Shown here one piece after another: positions 34,903-45,923 of a DNA stretch of 64,000 nucleotides. This stretch comes from Ischnura elegans (Eukaryota; Arthropoda; Insecta; Odonata; Coenagrionidae). The notes beneath the pieces are model-generated. The model was given only the letters and a program-made list of their open reading frames with translations. It searched no databases and was not told where the DNA came from. The stretch covers positions 86,645,851 through 86,709,850 of the forward strand of contig NC_060256.1 of the NCBI RefSeq assembly GCF_921293095.1. Reading direction: 5' to 3'. The position numbers were made by a program, and so were the translations under genes. Numbering within the stretch: the stretch's first letter is position 1; every line of letters begins with the position of its first letter.

Positions 34903-35175
34903 CAGTGGCGTAGCCAGGGAGGGGTCCGGGAGGTTCGGGCCATCCCCCCTGACCATCCCCCCGAAAGGTAAAAACACATTTATTTTCCTTCACGAAAGAA
35001 AACAAAATATTGAAAAATCATGAATTTACAATATATTTCTTACCAAATGAAGTTTTTTTCGATTATGAAAACTCTTAAAATTAGTTAAAAACCCTCTACT
35101 TAGTACCCTGTTTTTCAGAAATTTTCACCCCTAGCTTTGGATCTCCCCCAAACAAAATTTCTGGCTACGCCACTG
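34903..35175. mobile_element. hAT-type MITE (GTAGCCAGG family)
   Basis: Termini CAGTGGCGTAGCCAGG and CTGGCTACGCCACTG are near-perfect inverted repeats. Flanking octamers GGTTAAAC and GTATAAAC agree at 6 of 8 positions. The left octamer includes the right TTAA of the piggyBac-like element, so this insertion came later. Same family as 48737-48991. Confidence 0.85.
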
Positions 35176-35805
35176 GTATAAACGTGGTGCATTATCGACC
35201 TAAACATAATTTGGTAATGCAATGGTCATTTTGATTACTACTGGCATCAGCAATCCAGGATTCAAATTTCGTGACCAGTGGTATCATGGTGACGGAAAGC
35301 GCCGGAACGCCGTTTCGGCACTATTAAAGAAAAGACAATAGTTAAATAACACTTTTATCAAATTTCTAATAAATAAACTCGTAACCAAAACAAAAATTTA
35401 TTTTAAAATATCCAGACATAACTTGTGATAAAAATACACAGAGAATAATAGTTAACTTGTTGATAAGTTAAGGAAAGTGCGTTCCGGCACTGCTAATTTT
35501 TCCATGACACCACTGTTCGTGACACAATTTCTCTCCACTTCGTATATCCAGGTCCGACAGAAGAATGAATAAAATGTGCGAGGGCCGCTTATTTTTTTTT
35601 TCAAGTTCCGATAGCTCAGCAAAAACACCACACAAGCGACAGGCGGGCACTGCGCGAATAGGGGAACTGCGCGTCCTGCGCACCGCACGCTCGAGTAATT
35701 TCTGACAGTAATTGTTAGTTTAAGGTTAGTGTCATCTCATTAACTACAATGCCCCAATTGATTCTCCCGCCAAGTGTACTGTGCGGAGCGACAGCCAGAA
35801 AACTA
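35176..35805. other. no recognisable gene
   Basis: AT-rich at first, then GC-richer at 35600-35700. The overlapping minus-strand frames there have no recognised domain. Confidence 0.45.
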
Positions 35806-35813
35806 TCCGAATG

Positions 35814-36039
35814 CAAGGGTGCCAACTTACAAAAAATATTGGGGGGCCCAAACCGGGGACCTAGCCCCGGTAAATTTTGTAAGAGTCATATGATCAACAT
35901 TAGAACCCTGATCACTCGAATCTCGATTTCTTGACACTCCGGGGAGAATCGACAGGCCTTACACATTTTTTCCTCACATCTGTAACGAATTTTTGGGGGG
36001 GCTCGGGCCCCCTCAGGCCCCATGGAGTCGGCGCCATTG
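35814..36039. mobile_element. hAT-type MITE (GCGCCGAC family)
   Basis: Begins CAAGGGTGCCAACTTACAAA and ends GTCGGCGCCATTG. The octamers TCCGAATG (35806-35813) and TCTGAATG (36040-36047) differ at one position. It is an inverted relative of the copy at 57519-57779, including GGGGGCCCAAACCGG internally. Confidence 0.85.
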
Positions 36040-36047
36040 TCTGAATG

Positions 36048-37270
36048 TCTACAAGATGGACATGTCTTGACCTTTATGCCGATAAAAGTGAATTTTTCTA
36101 ATGCACCGTGGCTAGAGAGTGAAACAGTGTAAAATATTACGTAAATTCTCATTCAAAACAAAAGAAGAGGTATGCTGACTTCTGGAAGTGCTCTGATCCA
36201 TGACAACGATCGTCATCTCAGCGCTGATGCAGCCCAACTGATCCTTTAGCGATTTCAATGGGACATTTTCGATCACCCGCCGTGCAATGCCGACCTAGTG
36301 CCGTGTGACTTCCATCTTTACGCTTAAATGAAGATGTGGCTTGGAGGGAAGGCGTTTTTAAACGTGCGATGTGCGACTGGACAAAGGCAAAAATCATAGG
36401 AAGTCATTAGCGGCAATATCCTGTGAAGAAGGTATAATAGTAAGGCCTGTCTACAGGCACGACCAATTTATCCATTGCCGAGTGGATTAAGTCGAAAGGA
36501 CATCACAAGTGAACTTAATATTTACCTAGGAAATAATTTTTCATCATTCATTTCGTCTTCTACTCATGGCCCTTCCGAGCTTGAAAAAACGGTGAGTACT
36601 CGTATTTTTATATCACCCTTAGAGCAAAACAAAATATATGGTTGAGGTGAACTAGACTCACTAAATATGTCAATAGGTACATAAAAAAGAAAACATAGAA
36701 ATAATTGTTGATGCAGAACAAATAAAGATAAAACAGCAAAGTAAAGGATTCAGCAGTATGATGTGAAAATGTAATAGAATAAAAAATATACGCGATTTAA
36801 ATTATAAAGCATTCGTGATTAGCTAGCTGTGTTTTATTTAGTGTTTTTGTATTTCTCTTTATGATCTATTCCTTAAGTTTAATTTTTATCTGCATTGATA
36901 AGAGCCATACATAATTGATTTTTAAATGCATTAATTTTTTCTTTTTGTTGTAAGCCTTCGGGGAGAAAATTCCGGAATTAGAATTATAGGAAACCTTACC
37001 AATGGAGGCATACATGGATAGGGAAAAGTCGTACTATTAAGGCACTCTTTAAGTTGGCTCCTTAATAATGTCCTTATATGCCGTAGTGAGAAATGATTCT
37101 TGGTTGCACGAGGAAGGGGATAGCGCAGAGAATAGTGCGAGATGTCTTAGGTTTGGTCTCTGACCTCATCTTAAACATTTCGATGGATAAAGACGATTTT
37201 TTTACTTTTACGATAGAAAACTGAAATGAAGAAGTTCACCAAGTCACAGTAAACTATTTGCAAGGGTTCA
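36048..37270. other. no recognisable gene
   Basis: AT-rich, short frames only. The 36180-36460 part is less AT-rich with broken frames on the plus strand that I could not assign. Confidence 0.45.
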
Positions 37271-37277
37271 TCAGACT

Positions 37278-37378
37278 GGTTTTCGGGGTTACTACCGCGT
37301 AGATTCATCTCTGTAGACTCAGCCGGCGTAACTGTCGTCTGCAGCGATGAATGTACGCGGTAGTAACCCCGAAAACCA
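37278..37378. repeat. strong hairpin with 33-base arms
   Basis: TGGTTTTCGGGGTTACTACC at the left arm is mirrored by GGTAGTAACCCCGAAAACCA at the right arm. The match continues through CGCGTA and ATTCATC with one mismatch. The loop is about 34 bases. TCTGATGA adjoins the outer side on the minus strand. It may be the terminal part of a Penelope-like or other element, but no coding remnant supports this. Confidence 0.65.
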
Positions 37379-37912
37379 GCCTGCTGAATCCTCACCACAC
37401 CGCGAAAGCCTACACAAGGATATTTGCAAGGGGGCAATCTCTATGCCCAACTTTTGTAGAGGCTGGTGTATTCAATGTATCCTATTTTTGTTGTAAACTG
37501 CGACAACACTGGGGAACATCCATTTTGTTATCTTAGATCTGCTACTTGCTTTTTGACTAACTTTTTGGCCGCTGGATAAGAAAATTACCTCACTTTTTAT
37601 TTATCACGTCAACTTTTTAAGCTACATACTACCTTATTTTCGTCTCATACGTCATACAAAATTTCCAAATTGAGGAATTTAAGGGGAAATCTTACGTCAC
37701 ATATTGTCCGTACAGAATGATAAAATTCATACAAAGGTATGTATGCGAGTGTATTGTCAAAAAAAATCCGTGTATGTAACCGGCGCAACACCATAGCTCC
37801 CTTATGAAGCAAATTTCGGGCTACATGCTTATACCTCACTACAGCATCTCCAGCATAACTAGGCTGCTATGCATGTGTCGCTGGTCTCTTTGGGCCTCAG
37901 TCACCCGGCGCC

Positions 37913-38661
37913 GGTCGGATAAGGTTAATGTCAGCCAGTTGGAGAGCAATGATGCTGCAATGATTTGTCAAGCTAATCGTAAAATGGGTTTTGTTAAAAG
38001 AATATTAGGAAAGTGCGACGACAAAGTGAGAGAAATTAGCTACTTTTCCCTCGTTAGACCACATTTAGAATACGCTGCCAGTGTTTGGGACCCTCATGAA
38101 AAAGGCTTAATAACAGAGTTAGAACGCGTGCAAAGAAGAGCTGCCAGGTATGTGAAAGGTCGTTACGATAGTCTTGTTAGCGTAACTGACCTCTTAGATA
38201 AACTCGGATGGGAATCTCTGTTGGACCGTAGATTGAAAAGTAGATTAAAACTTTTAGCTAAATTCAAGAACAGTTTCTTTTCTAACGAAGTTAACCATAC
38301 CTTACGGACGCCAACATACTACGGAAGATCAGATCATATAAATAAAGTAAGAGGACAGACAGATTCAGAATGTCTTTTTTCCCACGATCAATAAGAGATT
38401 ATAACGGCAGCGATAGAACTCATAAATAGATTGCATGACTTGTAGTGTAGCCTACTAATCTATGTAAAACTTAATGCATGTTTCTTAATTTTATTTTTAT
38501 TTCTAACAGCATACGGTAGTATAATTTGCTAGTATACGTGACGTTTTTTGGACGGTGTGGTGTGCATGTGGGAGTCCAATTGCATGCTGCAAGCTGGTGA
38601 TTGATCACCCCCTGCCAAACACCCTAGAGGTGCCTCGAAGGGTATAATGTAGATGTAGATG
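37913..38661 (+). pseudogene. Jockey/CR1-like LINE: reverse transcriptase C-terminus plus 3' tail
   Basis: The frame carries MICQANRKMGFVKRILGKC, then SLVRPHLEYAASVWDP and ELERVQRRAARYVKGRYDSL, followed by DKLGWESLLDRRLKSRLKLL. A frameshift near 38355-38375 moves the last block (FFP-SI-DYN) to another frame. The 3' untranslated end has the CCCCTGCCAAACACCCTAGA block and closes GTAGATGTAGAT (38650-38661). The palm and endonuclease are missing. The paralogue at 44299-44970 is damaged differently, so both are independent truncated insertions. Confidence 0.85.
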
Positions 38662-38922
38662 CCCTCTGTGATCGACGCTTAATCTAGCAGAGACGGATAA
38701 CAATTACACAAGGAATAGTGAAAAATCTTGAAGTTGTAGAAACAAACGAAGTACAGTTTTAAAATCAGCATGCCTATTTTACCATATAGCAGCTCAAAAA
38801 TTTAAGTCAGTTTAAATTATGTTAAAAAGTGTTCCCCAGTGTAATCTTTCCTTAATGGAATTCACGAGAGATTTTTTATTAATTTAAATCAATTATTCGC
38901 CAAAATAATCTTTAGCGATTGC

Positions 38923-39180
38923 CAAGGGGGGATCCAGGATTTTTTTCAGGAGGGGGGAGGGCACAATAGTCAGATAGGCGAACGATTTTCTCACGCTCGA
39001 TATTAAAAACAACATGCAACAATAACTGAATGAAATATTCTTTATTTTAATAGGAAATTAAACGATTGAGACTCCGTTATACACAAAACAAAACGAACGT
39101 AATGACAACCGTAATAAAAATTTTGTCTATAGTTTAAGCGTCTGAGGGGGGCCCCCGTCCCCCTCCTAAATCCGCCTACG
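38923..39180. mobile_element. hAT-type MITE (GGATCCAGGA family)
   Basis: Starts CAAGGGGGGATCCAGGA and ends TCCTAAATCCGCCTACG. Flanking octamers GCGATTGC and TCGATCGC agree at 6 of 8 positions. G-runs lie near the left end and C-runs near the right. A related right end occurs at about 42290-42335. Confidence 0.7.
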
Positions 39181-39748
39181 TCGATCGCCTTTAAACACAC
39201 TCAAAACCAGTCATTCCTTCAACTAAATAGTTTCAGGTATTCACCGAGAATCAGCGAATAAATTAATTACACGAAATCCAGGAATTAATAAAGGCGGCGG
39301 CAAGAAAATTAAATATTTGTACAAGAAGGGATTAACCGCTGAGTTGGGGTCTCAATGATATTCACCTCAGGGGGCGAGAGATGTGTAAAAAGGGTCAAGT
39401 TGCTTCGAATGTTTCCGGAGAGGACTTCGCGAATCTCTCGGCTTAAATGAAACGCAGACTCTTTTTGACACAAATGGGAAAAGTTATTCAAAGTTTGGGC
39501 TAGAACCGTGTGTTATTAAGAGACTGATTCACAAATAAAATACACTCGAGGAATTCTCCAAGTTATCCAATCTTATGCTGGACTTGAAGTAAAAACTTTA
39601 TTTTTCTGTTGAGTCTTACTTTCGCGGAAGATTTCACAACTTTTTTTTTCAGGGTATTAAATTTTTTGTGGAAAGCTCTTTGATTATCTCTAGCTAAACT
39701 ACATTTGTACCAAATAACTCCTTTTCATGCGTATATCTTAGCTCACAG
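39181..39748. other. no recognisable gene
   Basis: AT-rich with a minus-strand chance frame (39309-39491). Nothing supportable. Confidence 0.5.
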
Positions 39749-40332
39749 CAGTGGCGTAACTATGATGGTGATATGATGGTGATGGTAATTCCCTCCCAAA
39801 GCCCCAATGAAATAAAGCAATCATTTAAAACTATTGTCTAGTTTTGACACATAACGACTGCATCCGCTTAAAGTGAAAGATCATTTATTATCATGGCAGT
39901 GAGCAGTGGCGCAGCGAGGGGGGGGGGGGAGGTTTTGGGGGATAGACCCCTCCCCCCCACAGCTCAGAGAAATTTTTAAGTTTAATCCATTTAACTTAAT
40001 TGGATTGATATTACTGACAGAATAGCGTAAGTATTAATAAAATATCCCTCATAAAGCCGTAAAAGTCACCATTTTGAATCTTTTATCTTAAAATTCCGCA
40101 ATTTATCAATCTCGCACCTACCACTTATCCTGGTGGGTATTCGATACACCCACACACCCCGGTATTAGTTGCACATAAACCCCCCCCCCCCCCAGCTTTA
40201 ATTCCTAGCTGCGCCCCTGGCAGTGAGTCATTTGAGTCATTGAGATGAGTCATTTTCCAAAAATTTGTTGCCTGGTGCGAGGTCGCCCCCTATGGCCCCC
40301 ATTCCCCCAGCATATTCCTAGTTACGCTACTC
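39749..40332. mobile_element. hAT-type MITE (GTAACTA family), host to a nested MITE
   Basis: Left end CAGTGGCGTAACTATGAT and right end TAGTTACGCTACTC are imperfect inverted repeats. Flanks GCTCACAG and CTTCACAA share TCACA. The inside includes AAACTATTGTCTAGTTTTGA, also seen inverted in the related element at 46066-46355. It is split at 39903 by a complete second element. Confidence 0.75.
39904..40219. mobile_element. hAT-type MITE nested in another, perfect 8-bp target duplication
   Basis: GCAGTGAG at 39896-39903 and 40220-40227 is an exact duplication. Termini are CAGTGGCGCAGCGAGG and CTAGCTGCGCCCCTG. Long G- and C-runs lie at both ends. It has the same family body as 45615-45923 (in the opposite orientation), 48164-48449 and 28474-28748. 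Confidence 0.9.
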
Positions 40333-40402
40333 CTTCACAAGTTTTGCCACCTCACAAAAAACAGCTTTTTTGCTGTAATTATAGTTAGACAGTGGTTTAG
40401 TC

Positions 40403-41112
40403 TTGCTTTTGAAATTATATTCCCAGTTTTATTTATTTAAGCCCTTGAATGACAGAAGTCCTAAGGGTAAATATCAACTAAAAGTAAGCACGAAGAAAAC
40501 CAAGATATTAGTATGCAGCAGAAGAAAAGAAGTCAAGACTAACATAAAAATAGGGAAGCAAAAACTGATAGAGGTAGATGAATTCAGTTATTTGGGAAGC
40601 AAGATAACTAGTGACGGGAGAAGCAAGAAAGAAATCATCAAACTTAAATATAGAAGTAAAGAAACAATTTATAATAATGGAGAATTATATAATAATGGAA
40701 ATTTATAATAATGAATATTTGGAGAATGCTCCTATACGGAAGTGAGGCATGGACAATGACTGAAGCGGATAAAGGAAGGATAGAGGCCTTTGAAATGTGG
40801 TGCTACAGAAGAATGATGAAGATCAAATGGATCGACCGAGTTAGTAACGAGGAAGTCCTAAGAAGATTAGGAGAGAGGAGAAGCCTCATGAAAACCTTAA
40901 CAAGAAGACGGAACAACCTTATAGGCAACATCTTGAGACATGATGGCCTGATGAAGACAATCGTCGAAGGACAAGTGGAAGGCAAGAACGGAAAAGGAAG
41001 ACCTCGAACAAAATATATGGAACAAGTAAAGAAGGATGTGAAAGAGAAGAAATACGTAGGTGTGAAAATATTAGCTGATAGGAGAACTGAGTGGAGAGCT
41101 GCGTCAAACTAA
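40403..41112 (+). pseudogene. LINE ORF2 linker and C-terminal domain, craniofacial-protein-2-like
   Basis: The first frame reads KVSTKKTKILVCSRRKEVKT and VDEFSYLGSKITSDGRSKKE. Here STKKTKILV is the conserved segment after the palm of non-LTR reverse transcriptases. After a break near 40650-40715 the second frame continues LYGSEAWTMTEADKGRIEAF, EMWCYRRMMKIKWIDRVSN and GKGRPRTKYMEQVKKDVKE, with the stop at 41110-41112. It is very similar to 7821-8222. A GAT-repeat tail follows. The catalytic part is missing, so it is inactive. Confidence 0.85.
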
Positions 41113-41131
41113 TCATAGGATTGTTGACGAG

Positions 41132-41157
41132 TGATGATGATGATGATGATGATGATG
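41132..41157 (+). repeat. (GAT)n microsatellite at a LINE 3' end
   Basis: About eight tandem GAT units follow the LINE stop codon by 20 bases. Other copies of this family also end in TGATGATGA-like sequence (for example 21575-21585), so the tract probably reflects the LINE tail. Confidence 0.8.
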
Positions 41158-42285
41158 AAAGACATTGCAGGTATAACACCATGGAGGGGTAACACTTATA
41201 AAGCAACTATCAGAAAACGGTACTCGTGTATTTTCTTGTAGAAAACGGTTACGATTTCATAGTGGTATTGAAAATAGTCCTGAAATAGGCCTTTACGATG
41301 AATAAAACCTGGGGTCTTATTCCGTTTCTTTCGTTGTCAAGGGTTAGTAACACCCGTAATTTGCAATGCATTCGAAAATTGCGCATTTGACCATCTTGAG
41401 ACGGGCCTCTAGAATTGCGATCCATTTGAAATAGTTTATTTTTAATTTTATCAGCTCTAAAAAATCGGATGAGATTGCGACTTGGAAGATAAATTATTTG
41501 AACCCCGTACGACAGCTTTTTTTCCTGACCCAAAACTCTTCCCATCCAACCTCTCATAATCTTTAAAGCAATACAACACGAAAGTTGCCGTCCTTTTTTT
41601 ATAAGTCGGAGACGTCATCAGTAACAGTTAATTTATTTATTTATTCACGGTGAAATTTTCACTCGGGGAAGGAATCGTTCACAAGAGTGGGCGTTGGACA
41701 ATCTCAACCACGTAACAATATTTCTGTTAAAATTTCATTCCTGATAGTCTGTAACGCAGCTTAAACAATAAATATAAATCGGGAATAGTAAACATAATCA
41801 ATTACTGAAAATTTCTCGCCAAAACTAATTTGACCCAACCGAGCATAGGCAGTCGTGAAAATTCGTTACCTTGCGTAGCCCTGTTCACTAACATTAAATA
41901 AATAGGTAGGAGATTTCAATAAAAATAAATTAAATTTAGGCATAGTATAGACATGGGTGAAATTTCCACACGAACGATTTATCGCATCAAATGATTATCG
42001 GCACAAAAATCAGACTGACGCTGTGACACTATCGAATTTTTAGCGGTCGGTAAAATATCATTTGGTTCTGCGGAGAAGAATTTATACGTAATCGTATGAT
42101 TTTCCTGCGGTGAATTGGCTGGCATATAATTTTATTTTTCTTTGGGAAATCGGTTGACTTATCACAATACTTTACTGTGGAGAATCGTTAGACTCATCAT
42201 ATGATTATTCTGCGGTGAATTGGCTGGCCCTGTTCATAAAATGGTTACAAGATTTCTTTAGAAGTAATTAAAGTTATATATAGTA
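41158..42285. other. no recognisable gene
   Basis: AT-rich. Two ATTCTGCGGTGAATTGGCTGG-like stretches (about 42107-42123 and 42207-42227) are short direct repeats. No coding or mobile signature. Confidence 0.45.
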
Positions 42286-42289
42286 ATCA

Positions 42290-43480
42290 TCCTTGTACCT
42301 CCCCATAAAACATTCCTGGATCCGCCCCTACTAACGAGAGATAATTCCACGACAGAAAAACAAAACTAAATAGAAAACACCCTAGCATAGCTGTGACACT
42401 ATCTAGCCTTCTATGTTTCCCTACATTATACTTGGCTGCCTCTCTTTGAACTTTTTCAATCTTTAAAGTGTCATTTTTACAATAGGGATCCCACGCCGAG
42501 GTAGCATATTCTGGTACAGGTCGAACCATTGTTAGTTAGGCCATTTATTTGGTTTCTTTTGTACCCGCTTTCATATTCCACATTACCCAATGCATAGTTT
42601 TTAATGATTTTCCCACATCTGATCAATATTCACTCCCAAATCTAGTTTGGATGAGAAATTAACCCTCAAGTATTTACAATTGTTTAAGTTAGGAATATTT
42701 CCCAGGAACAAAATATACGGCCGATAATCCTTGTTTCTCCTTCTCGCGAATTATTTTGCATTTTCTCTCATTAACATCCATTTTGTTGGTAATTATCCAG
42801 AAAAGTATTTTATCTAAGTCATTTTGAAGGGTACACCGGTCTCCATTGCTTTTGATCCTTCGGTAAATTATCCAATCATCAGCAAAAAGGAGTATTTTGG
42901 AGTCAACTCCCACATGCATGTCATAAATTCATACATTTAAAACAATAGCGGATCTAATACGCTTCCTTGCTGGACCCTTGATATTACCGCTATCTACATG
43001 GAATATCCTTCACCTACTCTCTGGGGTCTTCCTTTCAAAAATTCCCTAATCCGTACTATAACCCTACCATCTAGCTGTAGCTTATGTGTTTCCTATATCA
43101 ATCGTGTGGCACCTTAGCAAAAGCTTTTTTGAAATCAATGATCAATGCATCTTTTTCACTGCCTTGATCCAGGACTTCAGCAATGCCATGCGATAATACC
43201 AGCACTGGGTCTGGCAAGAAAAGTCCTTCCTGAAATCAAGCTCAAACAAGAATAGCCTGACACTTTTATCCCAGAATTCACGCAAGTACCTCACGATAAC
43301 CTTTTCAATTAATTTGCACACTATTGACGTCAGGCTCACCAGTCTATAATTATCTACTTTAGTCTCATTATATCCCTTGAAAATAAGTATGACGGTTGCC
43401 ATTTTCCTGTCGGAGAGCAAGCTTACATTATTTAGTGTGACGAAAAAAGTTTTCTAATTTAAGGAACTATTGCTTCATCC
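42290..43480 (-). pseudogene. Jockey/I-like LINE reverse transcriptase, frame-broken
   Basis: Minus strand, in protein order. First MATVILIFKGYNETKVDNYR then LVSLTSIVCKLIEKVIVRYL (fingers), next LFLFELDFRKDFSCQTQ (the HGFR-type block, altered). Then comes a region with broken frames, and SKILLFADDWIIYRRI, the catalytic FADD block (about 42880). NDLDKILFWIITNKMDVNER follows, and finally MVRPVPEYATSAWDPY with KIEKVQREAAKYNVGKHRRL (42535-42390). The order is that of a complete palm and thumb, but with many frameshifts, so it is dead. It is the longest reverse transcriptase remnant in the window. Confidence 0.85.
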
Positions 43481-43749
43481 CCTGGTTTAAAATCATCCAT
43501 GGACACATTATATGGACCCATTATCTGCTGTTTCTGTATTAGTTTCAATATTTCACTACCTGCTACTCTAATAGCTATAAGAGCAAGGTGGAATTTCCAT
43601 CATTCTACACCGAAAAAAATATATCACAGTATATCACGGATGAGCTTGAACAAAAATTTTGAAGACATAGGTGACCATTATTTCGGTCATAAATGAAATA
43701 TTATTAAAATTCGTTGGATTAAGTAGTGTTATGAATTCATTTACCAATT

Positions 43750-43966
43750 TGTATCTGCTTAGAAACTAGGTCCCTGTGACGTCACGTGGAGTGGAATTGC
43801 ATGGTCCCCAATCTGGCCTTTTTCAAACGAGGTTAAAATTGGCCATTGCCATTTTTATAAACTGGTCTTTCTAAAAAAAATAATTTGTATATTATGAATA
43901 CACTAATGGTGGGTAACGAATCGCAATCAATGCCTTTCGTTTTCTTTGATGAAGGAAACTACCCTA
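43750..43966 (+). mobile_element. 0.66-kb TA-flanked MITE, copy D, 5'-truncated
   Basis: Only the right third remains, from CTTAGAAACTAGGTCCCTG to GGAAACTACCC-TA. It keeps the intact TGACGTCACGTGGAG box (about 43777-43791). An open frame, MNTLMVGNESQSMPFVFFDE, is shared with copy E. Confidence 0.8.
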
Positions 43967-44145
43967 TTAGCGAGACAGAAATGATGAATCCAAATATGAA
44001 TCTTAAGAGAGGAAAAACCTCGCCACGGAGCCTGAAGGAAAACACTCCGACGGCCCAACGCGTGCGTGGAGGTGAGTCTCCTCAGTGCATTACATACGCT
44101 TATATGAAATCCGCTAGGCCTTATGCTCGTGGAGTTTGACTACAG

Positions 44146-44275
44146 CCTCGGTAGCTTAGTCGCGTCTGCGTCCGTTCTCGTCGGTTCTTGGTGTAGTGAA
44201 GGCAAAGGATGCAGGTTGCTTCATGTGCCAATCTTCCAAGTTATCACCGACCCGGCCCCATCAGTTGTAAAAACA
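44146..44275 (+). mobile_element. possible SINE
   Basis: GCCTCGGTAGCTTAGTCGCG contains an A-box-like TAGCTTAGTCG, followed by CGGTTCTTGG, a weak B box. A GACCCGGCCCCATCAGT block follows; its complement is at 28430-28450. A paired occurrence elsewhere supports a repeat, but Pol III boxes are weak. Confidence 0.35.
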
Positions 44276-44298
44276 ATTCTCGGTAAAGGCCCAAAAAG

Positions 44299-44970
44299 GT
44301 GAAAGAAATAAGCGACTTGACTCTAGTTAGGCCTCACTTGGAATATGCTGCTAGCGTGTGGGACCCTTACGAAGTAGAACTAATAGCTGAAATCAATCGA
44401 GTACAGCGCAGGGCGGCCAGATTTGTGATGGGTTGTCAAGACAAAAAGTGTAGCGTTTCCAGTATGTTACACACGAGTTAGGATGTGAATCTTTACAGGA
44501 GCGTAGATCGAAGTATAGGCTTAACTTACTTAGGAAATTCGAAGAAGATATTTTCTCAGACGAGGTGAATAATATCCTTCGTTTACCATCGAACTATAGT
44601 ACACGCGATCATGAGAATAAAATAAAAGAAATAGACTACAAAACAGAGAGATTTAAAATGCCATTCTTTCCTCGTACTATTAAGGATATCAACGTTGTCT
44701 CAATTGATAGGATTAATGTCGTCGCTCGCTTGGATCACTCATTGCATGTTTTTTCATAGGCTTAACCTTGCATGTATTTTCTCTAGGAATTACTAACCAT
44801 TAACAATTTTTTGTGAATAAGCATGTATATTTTACTAGTGTGCGTAGTATTTCTATGACCGTGCGGTGTGAATGAGGCGGTCCTCTTGCATGCTGCATGT
44901 TGGTGATTTGTCACCCCCTGCCAAACACCCTAGAGGTGGCTCGCAGGGTATTATGTAGATGTATATTCTG
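44299..44970 (+). pseudogene. Jockey/CR1-like LINE: reverse transcriptase C-terminus plus 3' tail
   Basis: The first frame carries LTLVRPHLEYAASVWDPYEV and NRVQRRAARFVMGC, with a stop at 44479-44481. The second frame continues GCESLQERRSKYRLNLLRKF, DEVNNILRLPSNYSTRD and RFKMPFFPRTIKDINVV. The 3' end has the CCCTGCCAAACACCCTAGAG block and GTAGATGTATATT. It is a paralogue of 37913-38661 and is 5'-truncated just upstream of the conserved block. Confidence 0.85.
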
Positions 44971-45094
44971 GATGGTCAGCAAAAAATCGGTCGTCCAAGT
45001 TCTAATAGTGATTCTTTGGAGGCCATGGGACCGACCACGCATCGACACCGGTAAAAACTCGGTTAGCAGTCGTTTATTGCCTCAGAGGATCACG

Positions 45095-45281
45095 ACAACC
45101 AAGCAAGTGATCGTTTGACAGGTTGAAATCCGGCGTATGTGTAATAAGCGGCCCTCCGCCCATAAAATATGTATGGGCCAATTTTTCACCGGCCGATATT
45201 TCGATATTTTACCGGTCAAGCGCACCTTGCACACACGCCGGATTTTAACCGGTCAAAACCGATCACTTGCTTGAATGTTGT
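45095..45281. repeat. inverted repeat (foldback) with about 48-base arms
   Basis: Left arm 45095-45142 (AAGCAAGTGATCG, then GAAATCCGGCGT) is mirrored by right arm 45231-45281 (ACGCCGGATTTTAACC, then CGATCACTTGCTT). The spacer is rich in ACCGG/CCGGCCGATATT units, which also recur at 45597-45614. It is probably a decayed mobile element later invaded by the two MITEs to its right. Confidence 0.6.
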
Positions 45282-45302
45282 CCCGGCGCCGGCGAACCAC
45301 GG

Positions 45303-45497
45303 TGGGTGCTTTCCATTCATCGACACACGTCGGCACAAGTCGACTTGCATCGCGATTTTCGTGTTCCATCCTGTGTGTGTCGGTGACTGTTGTGACACAA
45401 GTCAACAAACGATTGCGCACAGGAATTGGAGAGTTATAAACAGTTACCGCGAGTCGACACTAGTCGACGCATGAGTCGCATGAATGGAAAGCACCCA
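45303..45497. mobile_element. MITE with TGGGTGCTTTCCATTCAT terminal repeats
   Basis: TGGGTGCTTTCCATTCAT at the left and ATGAATGGAAAGCACCCA at the right are an exact 18-base inverted repeat around 159 bases. Internal GTCGAC and ACACAAGTC motifs are repeated. No target duplication is clear, so the superfamily is open. Confidence 0.8.
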
Positions 45498-45614
45498 GCA
45501 TGAATGGCCGGCAGCTAACCGGCATTTAATCGGTACCGGTTCGTGGTCGGTATGTGTACAATCTCCCTCACATATTTCACTAATGGAATGTGGACGGCCG
45601 ATATTTTACCGGCC

Positions 45615-45923
45615 CAGGGGCGCAGCTAAGAATTAAGGCCAGGGGGGGTTCTAGGCGCAACTAATACTTTGGGGTGTGGAGTTATTGCGCACCCGCCAGG
45701 GTCAGTGGGATTAGCGGAGGCCCTCCGCAAGAAAAAAAGTTAAGACAAATGGTTCAAAATGACTAGTTTTACTGCTTTATGAGAGATATTTGATTAATCC
45801 TCACACTATTCTATAAGTAATACTAATCCATTGAGTAAAATGGATTAAACTTAAAAATTTCTCTGAGCTCTGGGGGGGGGGGGGGGTTATCCCCCAAACC
45901 CCCCCCCCCTCGCTGCGTCACTG
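45615..45923. mobile_element. hAT-type MITE with perfect 8-bp target duplication
   Basis: TACCGGCC flanks both sides exactly (45607-45614 and 45924-45931). Termini are CAGGGGCGCAGCTAAG and CGCTGCGTCACTG. The element has a G-run, the TTATCCCCC spacer and a C-run near its right end. It is the best complete copy of the family that also begins the window. Confidence 0.9.

Noticed and set aside
37278-37378. Hammerhead ribozyme
   Set aside because: CTGATGA is present next to the stem on the minus strand, but I could not place the GAAA half of the core with a closing stem.
37804-38394. Intact 196-residue host protein
   Set aside because: The residues from about 37940 on are the LINE block SLVRPHLEYAASVWDP with its thumb, and the frame shifts near 38360.
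41132-41157. Expanded-repeat coding tract
   Set aside because: The GAT repeat follows a LINE stop codon and lies in no supported reading frame.
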